Below, piece after piece: positions 24,436 to 34,073 of a stretch of 64,000 bases of DNA. Positions within the stretch are counted from its first letter, which is position 1. Each line of letters starts with the position of its first letter. The notes under the pieces were generated by a model. That model saw nothing but the letters and a program-made list of their open reading frames with translations, made no database searches and was not told where the DNA came from. Source of the DNA: Amycolatopsis lurida (lineage in GTDB: Bacteria > Actinomycetota > Actinomycetes > Mycobacteriales > Pseudonocardiaceae); NCBI RefSeq assembly GCF_900105055.1, contig NZ_FNTA01000003.1:62001-126000 (forward strand), in the 5' to 3' direction. A program made the translations under genes and the position numbers.

Positions 24436-25541
24436 CCCGGCACCTCCACGGTGAGCGTCAACCCGTGCCCTTCTTCGGAGTCGACCGAGACGCTGCCCCC
24501 GAGCCCGGCGACCCGCTCGCGTAGTCCCACGAGACCGAAACCCTTGTCCGGCGGAGGATCCCCGGCGAACCCGAGCCCGTCGTCGCGAACTTCGAGCCGG
24601 ACTCGATCGGCGACGGCGTAGTCGAGCACCACGGTCGCCGCGGTGGCCCGCGCGTGCTTGCGCACGTTGGTCAGTCCCTCCTGGGCCGCCCGGAACAGCG
24701 ACTCCTCCACGTCGGCGCGAGCGTTCCGCGCGGTGCCTTTGACCTCGAACCCGGTCGGCACGCCCGCCGCGGAAGTCTCCTCCGTCAGGGCCCGCACCGC
24801 GTCCGCGAGCGGCTCGGAACGCGGCTCCCGCAACGCCGACACCGACCGGCGGACCTCCGCCAACGCCTCGCGCGACTGGTCCTGTGCCTTGGCGAGCATC
24901 CCGTCGGCCCGTTCCGTGTCGCCGGTGCCGATCACCGCGCGGGCGGCCTGCAACATCATCTGGACGACGGTGAGATGGTGACCGAGCCCGTCGTGGATGT
25001 CGCGCGCGAGGCGGTTGCGTTCCTGGATCGTGGCGAGCTGTTCGGCCTGCGCCGCCTGGTCGCGAAGACGTTCGTGCGCCTCGGCCAGTTCCTCTCGCGC
25101 ACGCTTCTCGCGGACCACCAGTTCGGTCACCACGGCGGCGAAGACCATGACCGCCAGCGTCCCGAGCCCCTCACGGAGCCCGTCCAGCGGCGCCATCGGC
25201 AGGTGGATCAACGGGATCACCACCGCGACCCCGAAGGCCACCGGCAGCGGCAGCAGCAACACGGTGTGGCAGACGAGGATCACGAGAAGCAGGACGGCAC
25301 CGACGGCGGCGCCCGAAAGCGAGAACAGGGTGAAGCCGAGCGGTAACTGAACGCAGACGTACGCGATCGCCCAAGCGCGCCCGTGTTTCTGCACCCAAGG
25401 GAAGCCGGCGATCGCGATCGCCGCGTAGACCAGCCCGGCGAGAAGTGTCGGCAGCACGAGCGTCTCGTATCGGGCCGAGCCGAGCGGCAACGTCACGTAC
25501 GCGACGATGGTCAGCACGGCCAGGGCCCGGTTCACGGACAC
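24432..25541 (-). CDS. Membrane sensor histidine kinase, HisKA_3 type
   Basis: A 369-residue kinase with five or six N-terminal hydrophobic helices (about 1-140), a coiled-coil linker, and a HisKA_3 phospho-acceptor His in RLARDIHDGLGHHL. The HATPase domain has NVRKHARA as N-box and DDGLGFAGDPPPDKGFGLVG as ATP lid region. There is no separate extracellular sensor domain, so signals are probably sensed in the membrane. It forms a coupled pair with the NarL-type regulator. Confidence 0.92.
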   Translation of the reverse strand: MSVNRALAVLTIVAYVTLPLGSARYETLVLPTLLAGLVYAAIAIAGFPWVQKHGRAWAIAYVCVQLPLGFTLFSLSGAAVGAVLLLVILVCHTVLLLPLPVAFGVAVVIPLIHLPMAPLDGLREGLGTLAVMVFAAVVTELVVREKRAREELAEAHERLRDQAAQAEQLATIQERNRLARDIHDGLGHHLTVVQMMLQAARAVIGTGDTERADGMLAKAQDQSREALAEVRRSVSALREPRSEPLADAVRALTEETSAAGVPTGFEVKGTARNARADVEESLFRAAQEGLTNVRKHARATAATVVLDYAVADRVRLEVRDDGLGFAGDPPPDKGFGLVGLRERVAGLGGSVSVDSEEGHGLTLTVEVPG

Positions 25542-25565
25542 ACAATGCCACGAGTCCCGCGCTCA

Positions 25566-25613
25566 GTCCTCTGAATGCGGTCCTTGCGCACGCAACTACC
25601 GCGTTCAGAGGAC
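25566..25613. terminator. Long stem-loop between LacI gene and kinase gene
   Basis: Arms GTCCTCTGAATGCGG and CCGCGTTCAGAGGAC pair with one G-T type mismatch around an 18-base loop. It lies just upstream of the kinase gene and just after the LacI gene stop, and may end the LacI transcript. It resembles the other repetitive palindromes of this genome in style but not in sequence. Confidence 0.6.
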
Positions 25614-25625
25614 GAAATGCGGGGG

Positions 25626-26624
25626 TCAGGCGATGGTGCTGTTCCGGATCTCCAGCGAGAACGGCGTCTGGACGTCTTCCGGTTCCAGGTCGCTCCCGCC
25701 CGCGATACGCCGCCGCAGCAGATCGACCGCGGCCCGCGCGATCGCCGCCTTGTCAGGCGCGATCGTCGTGAGCGAAGGCAGGCTGTACGCGCTCTCCTCG
25801 TTGTTGTCGAAGCCGACGATCGCCATGTCCGACGGCACCTGGACGCCGCGTTCGGCCGCGGCGCGCAGGGCGCCGATGGCGAGAAGGTCGTTGAAGCAGA
25901 AGACCGCGTCCGGCGGTTCCGGCAGCGCGAGCAGATGCGCCATCGCCTCGGCGCCGTTGGCGCGGTGGTAGCGCAGAGCGGGCAGGACCAGTTCGGGAAT
26001 GGGCGTGAGACCGGCTTCTTCGAGCGCGGAGTGGTAGCCCTCCAGCCGTTGTGCGGCGGTGTGGCGTTGCGGATGCGCGCCGATGGCGGCGATCCGGCGG
26101 CGGCCGAGCGAGATCAGGTGCCGCACCGCGATCCTGGCGGCCTGGACGTTGTCGATGCCGACGTGGTCTATCGGGACGTCGACGACGTGCTCGCCGAGCA
26201 TCACCAGCGGCACGCCCGGCGCCAGATCCTCGAAGTCGTTGGTGTGCAACGCCTCCGGGCTGATGATCGCGCCGTCGATCAGATGCGGGCCGAGGGCGGA
26301 CAGCGCGTTGCGTTCGCGTTCCCTGGTGCCGAGGGTCTGTTCGATCAGGACGTTCCACTCGTGTTCCTGCGCCGCCTGCAGCACCAGTCCCGCCAGCTCG
26401 CCGAAGTACGGGATGCTCAGCTCGGGCAGCATCAGCCCGAGGAACCCGGTGCGGCCGCGGCGGAGATTGCGGGCACCGAGGTTGGGCCGGTATCCGGTCG
26501 ACGCCAGTGCCTCCTCGACGCGCTTGCGGTTCTCCGGCTTGACGAAGTCGTAGCCGTTGACCACGTTCGACACGGTCTTGACCGAGACGCCCGCCAGCTT
26601 GGCGACGTCCTTGAGCGTGGCCAC
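25626..26624 (-). CDS. LacI-family transcriptional repressor of the furanose locus
   Basis: A 332-residue LacI/GalR regulator. The helix-turn-helix is at the N-terminus (TLKDVAKLAGVSVKTVSNVV) with the hinge near residues 45-60. The periplasmic-binding-like effector domain follows, with AIVGFDNNEESAY near 280. The start is the GTG at 26624; longer frames upstream lack the family N-terminus. It is divergent from the sugar ABC operon and a palindromic operator lies between them at 26686-26716. It probably represses both until a sugar binds. Confidence 0.92.
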   Translation of the reverse strand: MATLKDVAKLAGVSVKTVSNVVNGYDFVKPENRKRVEEALASTGYRPNLGARNLRRGRTGFLGLMLPELSIPYFGELAGLVLQAAQEHEWNVLIEQTLGTRERERNALSALGPHLIDGAIISPEALHTNDFEDLAPGVPLVMLGEHVVDVPIDHVGIDNVQAARIAVRHLISLGRRRIAAIGAHPQRHTAAQRLEGYHSALEEAGLTPIPELVLPALRYHRANGAEAMAHLLALPEPPDAVFCFNDLLAIGALRAAAERGVQVPSDMAIVGFDNNEESAYSLPSLTTIAPDKAAIARAAVDLLRRRIAGGSDLEPEDVQTPFSLEIRNSTIA

Positions 26625-26685
26625 CCTCGCTCCCCTCTGCAGTGCTCCGGCACAGATCCGGCACAGCCTAGCCGCGCGAACGGCG

Positions 26686-26716
26686 GATTTACAACGTTGT
26701 ACCAACGATGTAAATC
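26686..26716. promoter_or_regulatory. LacI-type operator
   Basis: Outer arms GATTTACA and TGTAAATC form a 31-bp dyad. Inside it lies a perfect 12-bp palindrome TACAACGTTGTA with the central CG typical of LacI-family operators. The site is AT-rich compared with its surroundings and lies between the repressor gene and the ABC operon it is expected to control. Confidence 0.7.
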
Positions 26717-26785
26717 TGGCATCGTCCCTATGAGTGACATGGGTCACCGCAGATCCGTGTGCTCGACTTCCCCGAGGAGCGATCG

Positions 26786-27853
26786 ATGTCCCTGCCCATC
26801 CGCCGCACCCTGCTCCTGGTGACCGGCCTCGCGCTCGCGCTGACGGCCTGCACCAGCCGCGAGAACCAGCAATCCGCCCCGTCGGGGGCGGGACCGGCCG
26901 CCTCGGCGGCGCCGAGCCAGGCCGCGGGGCCGGGATGCGCCCGCGAGAAGACCGGCTACCCGCAGGTGGACGTGAAGAACGCGATCATCGGCTTCTCCCA
27001 GTCGGAGAAGGAGGCGAACCCGTTCCGCATCGCCGAGACGCAGTCCATCAAGGACGAAGCGACGAAACTCGGCGTCCCGGCGGACAAACTCCTGATCACC
27101 AACGCGCAGAGCGACCTCAACAAGCAGGTCAGCGACATCAAGTCGTTGCTGGACCGTGGCGCGCAGCTGCTCATCGTCGCTCCGCTGAACTCCGACGGCC
27201 TCCAGCCCGCCCTAGACGCGGCGAAGGCTAAGAAGGTTCCGGTCGTCACGATCGACCGCAAGGTGACCTCGCAGCCGTGCACCGACTACCTGACCTTCAT
27301 CGGCTCCAATTTCGTCGAGCAGGGCAAACGCGCCGCGCAGGAGATGGTGAAGGCGACCGGCGGCACCGGCAAGGTCGCGATCCTGCTCGGCGCGTCGGGC
27401 AACAACGTGACCACCGATCGCACCAAGGGGTTCAAGGACGAGATCGCCGCGACCACGGGGATCCAGATCGTCGCCGAGCAGACCGGCGAGTTCGACCGGT
27501 CCAAGGGCCAGGCGGTCATGGAGCAGCTCATCCAGAGCAACCCGGAGATCACCGCCGTCTACGCCGAGAACGACGAGATGGGCATCGGCGCGGTCACCGC
27601 GCTCAAGGCCGCGGGCAAGACACCGGGCAAGGACGTCAAGATCGTCTCGATCGACGGCACCCGCAACGCCGTCCAGCTCATCGCCGACGGCAGCTACAAC
27701 GCGGTGATCGAGTCCAACCCGCGCTTCGGCCCGCTCGCCTTCTCCACGCTGCAGGACTTCGCCGCCGGCAAGGAGATCCCGCCGACCGTGGTGATCTCCG
27801 ACGACCAGTACGACTCGGCGAACGCGGCCCAGAAGCTCGGGAACGCGTACTGA
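26786..27853 (+). CDS. Sugar ABC transporter substrate-binding lipoprotein (YtfQ-like)
   Basis: A 355-residue type I periplasmic-binding protein. The signal peptide ends in the lipobox LTAC, so it is tethered to the membrane by a lipid. The mature part begins with NAIIGFSQSEKEANPFRIAETQS, read at positions 65-87, which resembles YtfQ, the galactofuranose-binding protein of E. coli. GAGGAG lies 6 bp before the ATG at 26786. It heads an operon with the ATPase, two permeases and the GH2 enzyme. A five-carbon or six-carbon furanose ligand is inferred. Confidence 0.88.
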   Translation: MSLPIRRTLLLVTGLALALTACTSRENQQSAPSGAGPAASAAPSQAAGPGCAREKTGYPQVDVKNAIIGFSQSEKEANPFRIAETQSIKDEATKLGVPADKLLITNAQSDLNKQVSDIKSLLDRGAQLLIVAPLNSDGLQPALDAAKAKKVPVVTIDRKVTSQPCTDYLTFIGSNFVEQGKRAAQEMVKATGGTGKVAILLGASGNNVTTDRTKGFKDEIAATTGIQIVAEQTGEFDRSKGQAVMEQLIQSNPEITAVYAENDEMGIGAVTALKAAGKTPGKDVKIVSIDGTRNAVQLIADGSYNAVIESNPRFGPLAFSTLQDFAAGKEIPPTVVISDDQYDSANAAQKLGNAY

Positions 27854-27855
27854 CG

Positions 27856-29331
27856 ATGGAACCGGTTCTCGAGGTCGAAGGCGTGACGAAGACGTTCGCC
27901 GGGGTGCGCGCGCTCGACGACGTGTCGTTCGCGCTGCGGCCGGGCGAGGTGCACGCGCTGGTGGGTGAGAACGGCGCCGGAAAGTCGACGCTGATCAAGG
28001 TGCTCACCGGCGTGCACAAGCCGGACTCCGGCACGATCCACGCGCGGGGCGCGATCTCCACGATCTACCAGGAGGTCAACCTCATCCCGCTGATGAGCGT
28101 GGCGAGCAACGTGTACCTCGGCCGGGAGCCGCGGAAGCGGTTCGGGCTGGTGGACTGGGCGCGGATGAACGCCGACGCGGCGGCGCTGCTGAAGGATTAC
28201 GGCATCGACGCCGACGTCCGCCGTCCACTCGGGACACTCGGGGTCGGCGCGCAGCAGATGGTCGCGCTGGCCCGTGCGGTGTCGGTCGACGCCGACGTCG
28301 TGATCATGGACGAGCCGACGTCCTCGCTGGAACCGCGTGAGGTCGAGACGCTGTTCGAGGTCATCGGCGGACTGCACGAACGCGGGATCGCGATCGTGTA
28401 CGTCAGTCACCGCATGGACGAGCTGTACCGGATCTGCGACCGGGTGACGGTGCTGCGGGACGGCAAGCGGATCCACACCGGATTACTCGCCGGTCTGCCG
28501 CGGCTGGAACTGGTGTCGATGATGCTCGGCCGCAGTGTGGGCGACATCCGCTCGCACGGCGCGACGGCGTTCGAGGGCGATCACGAGGCGGGCCGGGAAC
28601 CGGTGCTGCGCGCGGAGAACCTCACCAGCGGCAATCGCCTCGGCGGGGTCTCGGTGGAGATCAGGCCCGGCGAGATCGTCGGTCTCGCCGGGCTGCTCGG
28701 CTCCGGCCGGACGGAGACCGCGCGGGCGATCGTCGGTGATCTGCCGCTGTCCGGCGGCACCGTCCTCGTCGGTGGAAGGCAAGTCCCGCAAGGGAACGTG
28801 GCCGCCGCGATGCGCGCGGGGGTCAGCATGCTCGCCGAAGACCGCAAGACCGAGGGCATCATCCCGCATCTCTCGGTACGGGAGAACATCGTGCTCGCCG
28901 CGCTGCCGAAGCTGTCCCGGTTCGGCTTGGTCAGCCGTGCCCGGCAGGACAGCATCGTCGATACGTTCGTGAAACGCCTGCGGATCAAGGTGTCCAGCCC
29001 GGATCAGAAGGTCGCGGAGCTCTCCGGCGGCAATCAGCAGAAGGTGCTGCTGGCCCGCTGGCTCTGTACCGAACCGAAGGTGCTGCTGCTCGACGAGCCG
29101 ACCCGGGGGATCGACGTCGGCGCGAAGGCGGAGGTGCAGGCGCTCATCGACGAACTCGCGAAGGACGGGCTCGCCGTCCTGCTGATCTCCTCGGAGATGG
29201 ACGAACTCCTCGACGGCGCCGACCGGCTGATCGTGCTCAAGGACGGCGCGGTGGTCGGGGAACTGGCGGGGGAGCAGCTGACGCAGGACCACGTGCTGGC
29301 CGCGATCGCCTCGGGCGGCACGGATGACTAG
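27856..29331 (+). CDS. Sugar ABC transporter ATP-binding protein, two nucleotide-binding domains
   Basis: A 491-residue duplicated ATPase of the RbsA/YtfR/AraG group. The first domain has Walker A GENGAGKST and Walker B VVIMDEPTSSLE. The second domain has a degenerate Walker A (LLGSGRTETA), the family motif EDRKTEG and a canonical signature LSGGNQQK. This asymmetry is normal for the group. It starts 2 bp after the binding-protein stop and overlaps the first permease gene by 8 bp. Confidence 0.93.
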   Translation: MEPVLEVEGVTKTFAGVRALDDVSFALRPGEVHALVGENGAGKSTLIKVLTGVHKPDSGTIHARGAISTIYQEVNLIPLMSVASNVYLGREPRKRFGLVDWARMNADAAALLKDYGIDADVRRPLGTLGVGAQQMVALARAVSVDADVVIMDEPTSSLEPREVETLFEVIGGLHERGIAIVYVSHRMDELYRICDRVTVLRDGKRIHTGLLAGLPRLELVSMMLGRSVGDIRSHGATAFEGDHEAGREPVLRAENLTSGNRLGGVSVEIRPGEIVGLAGLLGSGRTETARAIVGDLPLSGGTVLVGGRQVPQGNVAAAMRAGVSMLAEDRKTEGIIPHLSVRENIVLAALPKLSRFGLVSRARQDSIVDTFVKRLRIKVSSPDQKVAELSGGNQQKVLLARWLCTEPKVLLLDEPTRGIDVGAKAEVQALIDELAKDGLAVLLISSEMDELLDGADRLIVLKDGAVVGELAGEQLTQDHVLAAIASGGTDD

Positions 29332-30322
29332 CACCCAGCGGAGAACGGAGGAACCGGGGCCCACCATGACGGACACGGCGAAAACGGTGGACCGGACCCG
29401 GGTGGCGCGGTGGCTGCAGGAGTACGGCGTGTACGTCGCCGTCGTCGCGCTCGTGCTGTTCAACATCGCGTTCACGGCGAACTTCCTGACCGTCGGCAAC
29501 TTCCGCACCCAGCTCATCCAGGCCGCGCCGGTACTGGTGGTCGCGCTCGGGATGGCGCTGGTGATCGGCACGGAGGGCGTCGACCTGTCGGTGGGCGCGG
29601 TGATGGCGCTGTCGGCCGCGCTCGTGCCGCTGTACCTCGGCTACGGAACGCTGCCCGCGGTCGCCATCGCGCTCGCCGCGGGGCTGGCGGCTGGGGCGTT
29701 CAACGGCGTTCTCGTGGCCAGAGTCGGGATTCAACCCATCGTGGCGACGCTGGCGTTGCTCGTCGGCGGGCGCGGGCTCGCGCTGGTGCTCGCCGATGGC
29801 CAGCTGATCCAGTTGCACGATCCGGGGTTCCTCGCGCTCGGCACCGGCGAGGTGCTCGGGATCCCCGTGAGCGTGCTCATCGCGGCCGTCCTCGCCGTGC
29901 TGATGGCGGCGCTGGTCGGGAAGACGGCGTTCGGCAGGCGGCTGGTCGCGATCGGCGGCAACCGGCGGGCCAGCGTGCTCGCCGGGCTGCCGGTCACCCG
30001 CGTCCTCATCGGCGTCTACGCGATCTGCGGGCTGCTCGCGGCGCTGGCCGGAGTGCTTTCCACGGCCCGGCTCGGCGCGGGCGACCCCGCGGACGCAGGC
30101 CTGCTGATGGAACTGTCCGCGATCACCGCGGTCGTGGTCGGCGGCACCCCGCTGACCGGCGGGCGCGTCCGCATCCTCGGCACGGTGATGGGGGTCCTGC
30201 TCATGCAGCTCGTCCGCGCCACGCTCATCAAGCACAACCTGCCGGATTCGACCGCGCAGATGATCCAGGCCGCGATCATCGTCGGCGCGGTGTACGTCGC
30301 ACGGGAACGGAGCAGCCGATGA
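29324..30322 (+). CDS. Sugar ABC transporter permease 1 (YtfT-like)
   Basis: A 332-residue permease of the BPD_transp_2 family with eight to ten helices. GTEGVDLSVGAVMALSAAL is the conserved cytoplasmic EAA-like segment. The first ATG at 29324 overlaps the ATPase stop. An internal ATG at 29366 would give a protein 14 residues shorter and starts closer to the hydrophobic part. Paired with a second different permease, as in YtfT/YjfF. Confidence 0.9.
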   Translation: MTSTQRRTEEPGPTMTDTAKTVDRTRVARWLQEYGVYVAVVALVLFNIAFTANFLTVGNFRTQLIQAAPVLVVALGMALVIGTEGVDLSVGAVMALSAALVPLYLGYGTLPAVAIALAAGLAAGAFNGVLVARVGIQPIVATLALLVGGRGLALVLADGQLIQLHDPGFLALGTGEVLGIPVSVLIAAVLAVLMAALVGKTAFGRRLVAIGGNRRASVLAGLPVTRVLIGVYAICGLLAALAGVLSTARLGAGDPADAGLLMELSAITAVVVGGTPLTGGRVRILGTVMGVLLMQLVRATLIKHNLPDSTAQMIQAAIIVGAVYVARERSSR

Positions 30323-31311
30323 CCGCGGCGCCCACGATGGCCGCTCAGGACTCCACCCGGCGCGAGCTGATGACCGGGGTCCTGCAGAAACAGGGCGCGG
30401 CGATCGCGCTGGTGCTCATGGTCGCCGTCGCGTGGCTGCTGTTCCCGCGCTTCGGCAGCCTGGACAACCTGCGCGACATCGCGTTGCAGAGCTCGTTCCT
30501 CGCGATCATCGCGCTCGGGATGACGTTCGTGATCATCACCGGCGGGATCGACCTGTCGGTGGGGTCGGTCTACGCGCTCGGCGGGGTCCTCGCCGCCTAC
30601 GGGTCGCAATGGGGATTCCTCGTCGCGCTGCTGCTGCCGCTGGCGGTGTGCGGGCTGATCGGCCTGGTCAACGGGCTGCTCGTGGCGAAGACCGGGATGG
30701 CGCCGTTCATCGTCACGCTGGCGTCCCTGCTGTTCGCCCGCGGGCTGCTGCTCGCGATCACCAGCGAGGGTGCGACGACGTACAAGATCCCGGAAGACGA
30801 GGTGTTCGTCGAACTCGGGCGCGGCACGCTGTTCGGGTTCGGCTATCCGGTGTTCATCGCGGCGGCGCTCTGCCTGCTCGGCGGGCTGCTGTTGCGGCGG
30901 ACCCGGTTCGGGCAGTCGGTGTTCGCGACCGGCGGATCGGAACAGTCCGCGAAACTGATGGGGCTGCCGGTGGCGCGCACCAAGGTCACCGTCTATGTGA
31001 TGAGCGGCCTCCTGTCCGGGCTGGCGGGCGCGCTCACCGCGGCGTATCTCCAATCCGGCGTCACGGTGATCGGGGTCGGCCTCGAACTGGACGCCATCTC
31101 CGTCGTCGTCATCGGGGGCACCCTGCTGACCGGCGGAATGGGCACGATTCTCGGCACGGTCATCGGAGTGGGCATCCGAACGGTGATCCAGAACGTCATC
31201 AACCAGATCGGAACTCTCGACAGCAACTACCAGTCGGTGGTCAGCGGCGCGTTCCTCTTGGTGGTCGTTGTGCTGCAACGGTCATTGGCGCGTACGACCG
31301 CCCGGAGATAG
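30319..31311 (+). CDS. Sugar ABC transporter permease 2 (YjfF-like)
   Basis: A 330-residue BPD_transp_2 permease. ITGGIDLSVGSVYALGGVL is its conserved segment, and about nine hydrophobic helices follow a short polar N-terminus. It begins at an ATGA overlap with permease 1. The two permeases form a heterodimer that imports the sugar captured by the lipoprotein. The GH2 gene starts 9 bp later. Confidence 0.92.
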   Translation: MTAAPTMAAQDSTRRELMTGVLQKQGAAIALVLMVAVAWLLFPRFGSLDNLRDIALQSSFLAIIALGMTFVIITGGIDLSVGSVYALGGVLAAYGSQWGFLVALLLPLAVCGLIGLVNGLLVAKTGMAPFIVTLASLLFARGLLLAITSEGATTYKIPEDEVFVELGRGTLFGFGYPVFIAAALCLLGGLLLRRTRFGQSVFATGGSEQSAKLMGLPVARTKVTVYVMSGLLSGLAGALTAAYLQSGVTVIGVGLELDAISVVVIGGTLLTGGMGTILGTVIGVGIRTVIQNVINQIGTLDSNYQSVVSGAFLLVVVVLQRSLARTTARR

Positions 31312-31320
31312 GGAGATCGC

Positions 31321-34044
31321 ATGCACCGAAGAACCGCGCGCGCCCTGAGCGTCGTGGCCGGTCTGCTGGCCGCCGCGACGACACTCGTCCCCGTCGCCCA
31401 AGCCGCCCCCGTCCCGCTTCCGACCCCGTGGACGGACCAGGTCTCGCCGTCGAACGCGCTGCCCGAGTACCCGCGCCCGCAACTGGTGCGGTCGGAGTGG
31501 CTCAACCTCAACGGCACCTGGGGTTTCACCGGTGCACCGAACCTGAACTCGCCGCCGATCGGCAGGCCGCTGAGCGAGAACGTCCTCGTGCCCTACCCGA
31601 TCGAGTCGATGCTTTCGGGGATCAAACGGCATGAGGACACCATGTTCTATCGCCGGACGTTCACCGTTCCGTCCACTTGGGACGGTCGCCGGGTGAAGCT
31701 CAACTTCGGTGCCGTCACCTGGGAGACCAGGGTCTGGGTCAACGGGACGCCGGTCGGGAACCACACCGGCGGTTTCGACGCCTTCTCGTTCGACATCACC
31801 CCGGCGCTCAAGGCGGGAGAGAACGAGATCGTCGTCGGCGTGGCGTCGCCTGTCGACGGAAGCCGTTATCCGGTGGGGAAGCAGCGGAAGACGCCTGACG
31901 GCATCTTCTACACGGCCGCGTCGGGGATCTGGCAGACCGTCTGGCTGGAGCCTGTGCGTGCGGAGCACATCACGCGGCTCGACACCACCCCCGATGTTCC
32001 CGGCGGCGCGCTCGACCTCGTCGTCCAAGGGACGGCCGGGCAGCAAGCGACCGCCGAAGTCCTTTCGGGTGGTCAAGTGGTGGGGACCGCCACCGGTGCA
32101 GTCGGTTCCCGCCTGCGGGTTCCGGTGCCGAACGCGCGGCTGTGGTCGCCGGACGACCCGTTCCTCTACGACCTGCGCGTCCGGCTGCCGGGAGGCGACG
32201 TCGTCACGGGGTACTTCGGCATGCGGTCGCTGGGCAAGGCGATGGTCGGCGGCGTGATGCGGCCGCTGCTCAACGGGAAGTTCGTCTTCCAGCTCGGCAC
32301 GCTCGACCAGGGATACTGGCCGGACGGCATCTACACCGCGCCGACCGACGAGGCACTGCGGTTCGACCTCGAACGGCAGAAGGCGCTGGGCTTCAACATG
32401 GTCCGCAAGCACATCAAGGTCGAGCCCGCGCGGTGGTTCTACCACGCCGACCGGCTCGGGCTGATGGTCTGGCAGGACATGCCGTCGCTCGACTCGGTCG
32501 ACGAGGTCCCGAACGGGCACGCGAACTTCGAGTCCGAACTGCGGCGGATGATCGAGCAGCACAAGGGCATCACGTCGATCGTGCAGTGGGTGCCGTTCAA
32601 CGAAGGCTGGGGCGAGTACGAGGCCGGCCGGATCGTCGATCTCGTCCGCTCGATCGACGACACCCGGCTGATCAACCACAACTCCGGATCGAACTGCTGC
32701 GTCTCCGATCCGGACCCGGGCAACGGCGATGTGATCGACGATCACGCGTACCAGGTCTCCACCGGTACGAGGCAACCTGACGCGCGCCGGATCGCCGTGC
32801 TGGGTGAGTACGGCGGGCTCGGGAGGCGCGTCGCCGGGCACGAATGGGAACCGGGCAAGGGGTTCGCGTACGGCGCGCTGTATCCGGACGAGACGTCGTT
32901 GACGAACCGGTACGTGGAGATCACCAAGCAGGTCGGGCGGTTCGTGCACGGCCGCGGGCTTTCCGCGTCGGTCTACACCGAGCCGTACGACGTCGAGAAC
33001 GAGGTCAACGGCTTCTACACCTACGACCGCCGTGTGCTGAAGATGACCGAGGCGCGGGTGCGCGAGATCAACCAGAAGGTGCTCGCCATCGCCAAGGGCA
33101 CCGAGGTGGGCCGGGGTGAACTCGTGTCGTTGCGGGTCACCACGGCGGGGTACACGGATCGCTACCTGCGGCATCAGGACGACTTCGTGAGGACCGACGT
33201 CCTCGGCGAGGGCAGTGCGGACTTCGCCAAGAAGGACGCGACGTTCTGGGCCCGCCAGGGGTTGGCCGACGCGTCGTGCCTGTCGTTCGAGTCGCGGAAC
33301 TACCCCGGGCACTTCCTGCGGCATTCGTCGTCACGGATCCGCAAGGACGCGAACGACGGCTCGGCGCTGTTCGCCGGCGACGCGACCTTCTGCACGAGGG
33401 AAGGCGCAGGCGGAACGGCTTTGGAGTCCTTCAACCAGCGTGGCGCGTATCTGCGGCACTACGCCGCGACCGTCTATCTGGCACGCAGCGGCGGGGCGAA
33501 CCCGTGGGACACGCCGTCGAGCTTCGCGGCGGACACGACGTGGGCGGCGTCGGTCCCGCTTTGGCGCAGCGGTGCGGATCTGCCGCTGGACCAGGCGCGA
33601 TCGTTCAAGGTGACCACACCCGGCTTCACCGACCGGTTCTTGCGGCACCGTGACGGTCTCGCGAGGACGGATGTGGTGAACGGGGGGAGCGCGGCGTTGC
33701 TGAAGGCGGACGCGACGTTCGTCGTGCGGCGCGGCCTCGCGGATCCGTCGTGCTACTCGCTGGAGGCGCGCAACTATCCGGGCCGGTTCCTGCGGCACGC
33801 GGACTTCCGGGTGCGGCTGGGCGGAAACGACAACACCGACCTGTTCCGGAAGGACGCGACGTTCTGCGCCCAGCCCGCGGCCGGTGGAGTCCGGCTGGCG
33901 TCGGTGAACGAACTGGGCACGAACATGCGGCACTACGCCGAGGAGGTCTACGTCGCCGCCGGCGGCGGTGGCCACCCGTTCGACAACCCGGTCTCGTACG
34001 ACCAGGACGTGACCTGGGCGGTCTCCGCGGCTTGGGCTCCGTAG
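31321..34044 (+). CDS. Secreted GH2 glycoside hydrolase with two AbfB (CBM42-like) modules
   Basis: A 907-residue exported enzyme. A signal peptide (about 1-30, ending in AQA) is followed by the GH2 jelly-roll, Ig-like and TIM-barrel domains (about 45-590). The acid/base Glu is in PFNEGWGEYE and the probable nucleophile Glu in VLGEYGG. Two repeats of about 130 residues complete the C-terminus, each with VTTxGxTDRxLRHxD, FExRNYPGxFLRH and NMRHYAxxVY-like blocks, the pattern of arabinofuranosidase-B carbohydrate-binding modules. It probably releases a furanose residue from a polysaccharide outside the cell for uptake by the adjacent transporter. Exact linkage is unknown. Confidence 0.87.
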   Translation: MHRRTARALSVVAGLLAAATTLVPVAQAAPVPLPTPWTDQVSPSNALPEYPRPQLVRSEWLNLNGTWGFTGAPNLNSPPIGRPLSENVLVPYPIESMLSGIKRHEDTMFYRRTFTVPSTWDGRRVKLNFGAVTWETRVWVNGTPVGNHTGGFDAFSFDITPALKAGENEIVVGVASPVDGSRYPVGKQRKTPDGIFYTAASGIWQTVWLEPVRAEHITRLDTTPDVPGGALDLVVQGTAGQQATAEVLSGGQVVGTATGAVGSRLRVPVPNARLWSPDDPFLYDLRVRLPGGDVVTGYFGMRSLGKAMVGGVMRPLLNGKFVFQLGTLDQGYWPDGIYTAPTDEALRFDLERQKALGFNMVRKHIKVEPARWFYHADRLGLMVWQDMPSLDSVDEVPNGHANFESELRRMIEQHKGITSIVQWVPFNEGWGEYEAGRIVDLVRSIDDTRLINHNSGSNCCVSDPDPGNGDVIDDHAYQVSTGTRQPDARRIAVLGEYGGLGRRVAGHEWEPGKGFAYGALYPDETSLTNRYVEITKQVGRFVHGRGLSASVYTEPYDVENEVNGFYTYDRRVLKMTEARVREINQKVLAIAKGTEVGRGELVSLRVTTAGYTDRYLRHQDDFVRTDVLGEGSADFAKKDATFWARQGLADASCLSFESRNYPGHFLRHSSSRIRKDANDGSALFAGDATFCTREGAGGTALESFNQRGAYLRHYAATVYLARSGGANPWDTPSSFAADTTWAASVPLWRSGADLPLDQARSFKVTTPGFTDRFLRHRDGLARTDVVNGGSAALLKADATFVVRRGLADPSCYSLEARNYPGRFLRHADFRVRLGGNDNTDLFRKDATFCAQPAAGGVRLASVNELGTNMRHYAEEVYVAAGGGGHPFDNPVSYDQDVTWAVSAAWAP

Positions 34045-34073
34045 CGGGTCTCGCGCCGTGGGTGCGCCGGGTT

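Noticed and set aside
27277..27855. Upstream extension of the sugar ABC ATPase frame
   Set aside because: It overlaps the substrate-binding protein in another frame with shadow-type composition; the ATPase begins at ATG 27856.
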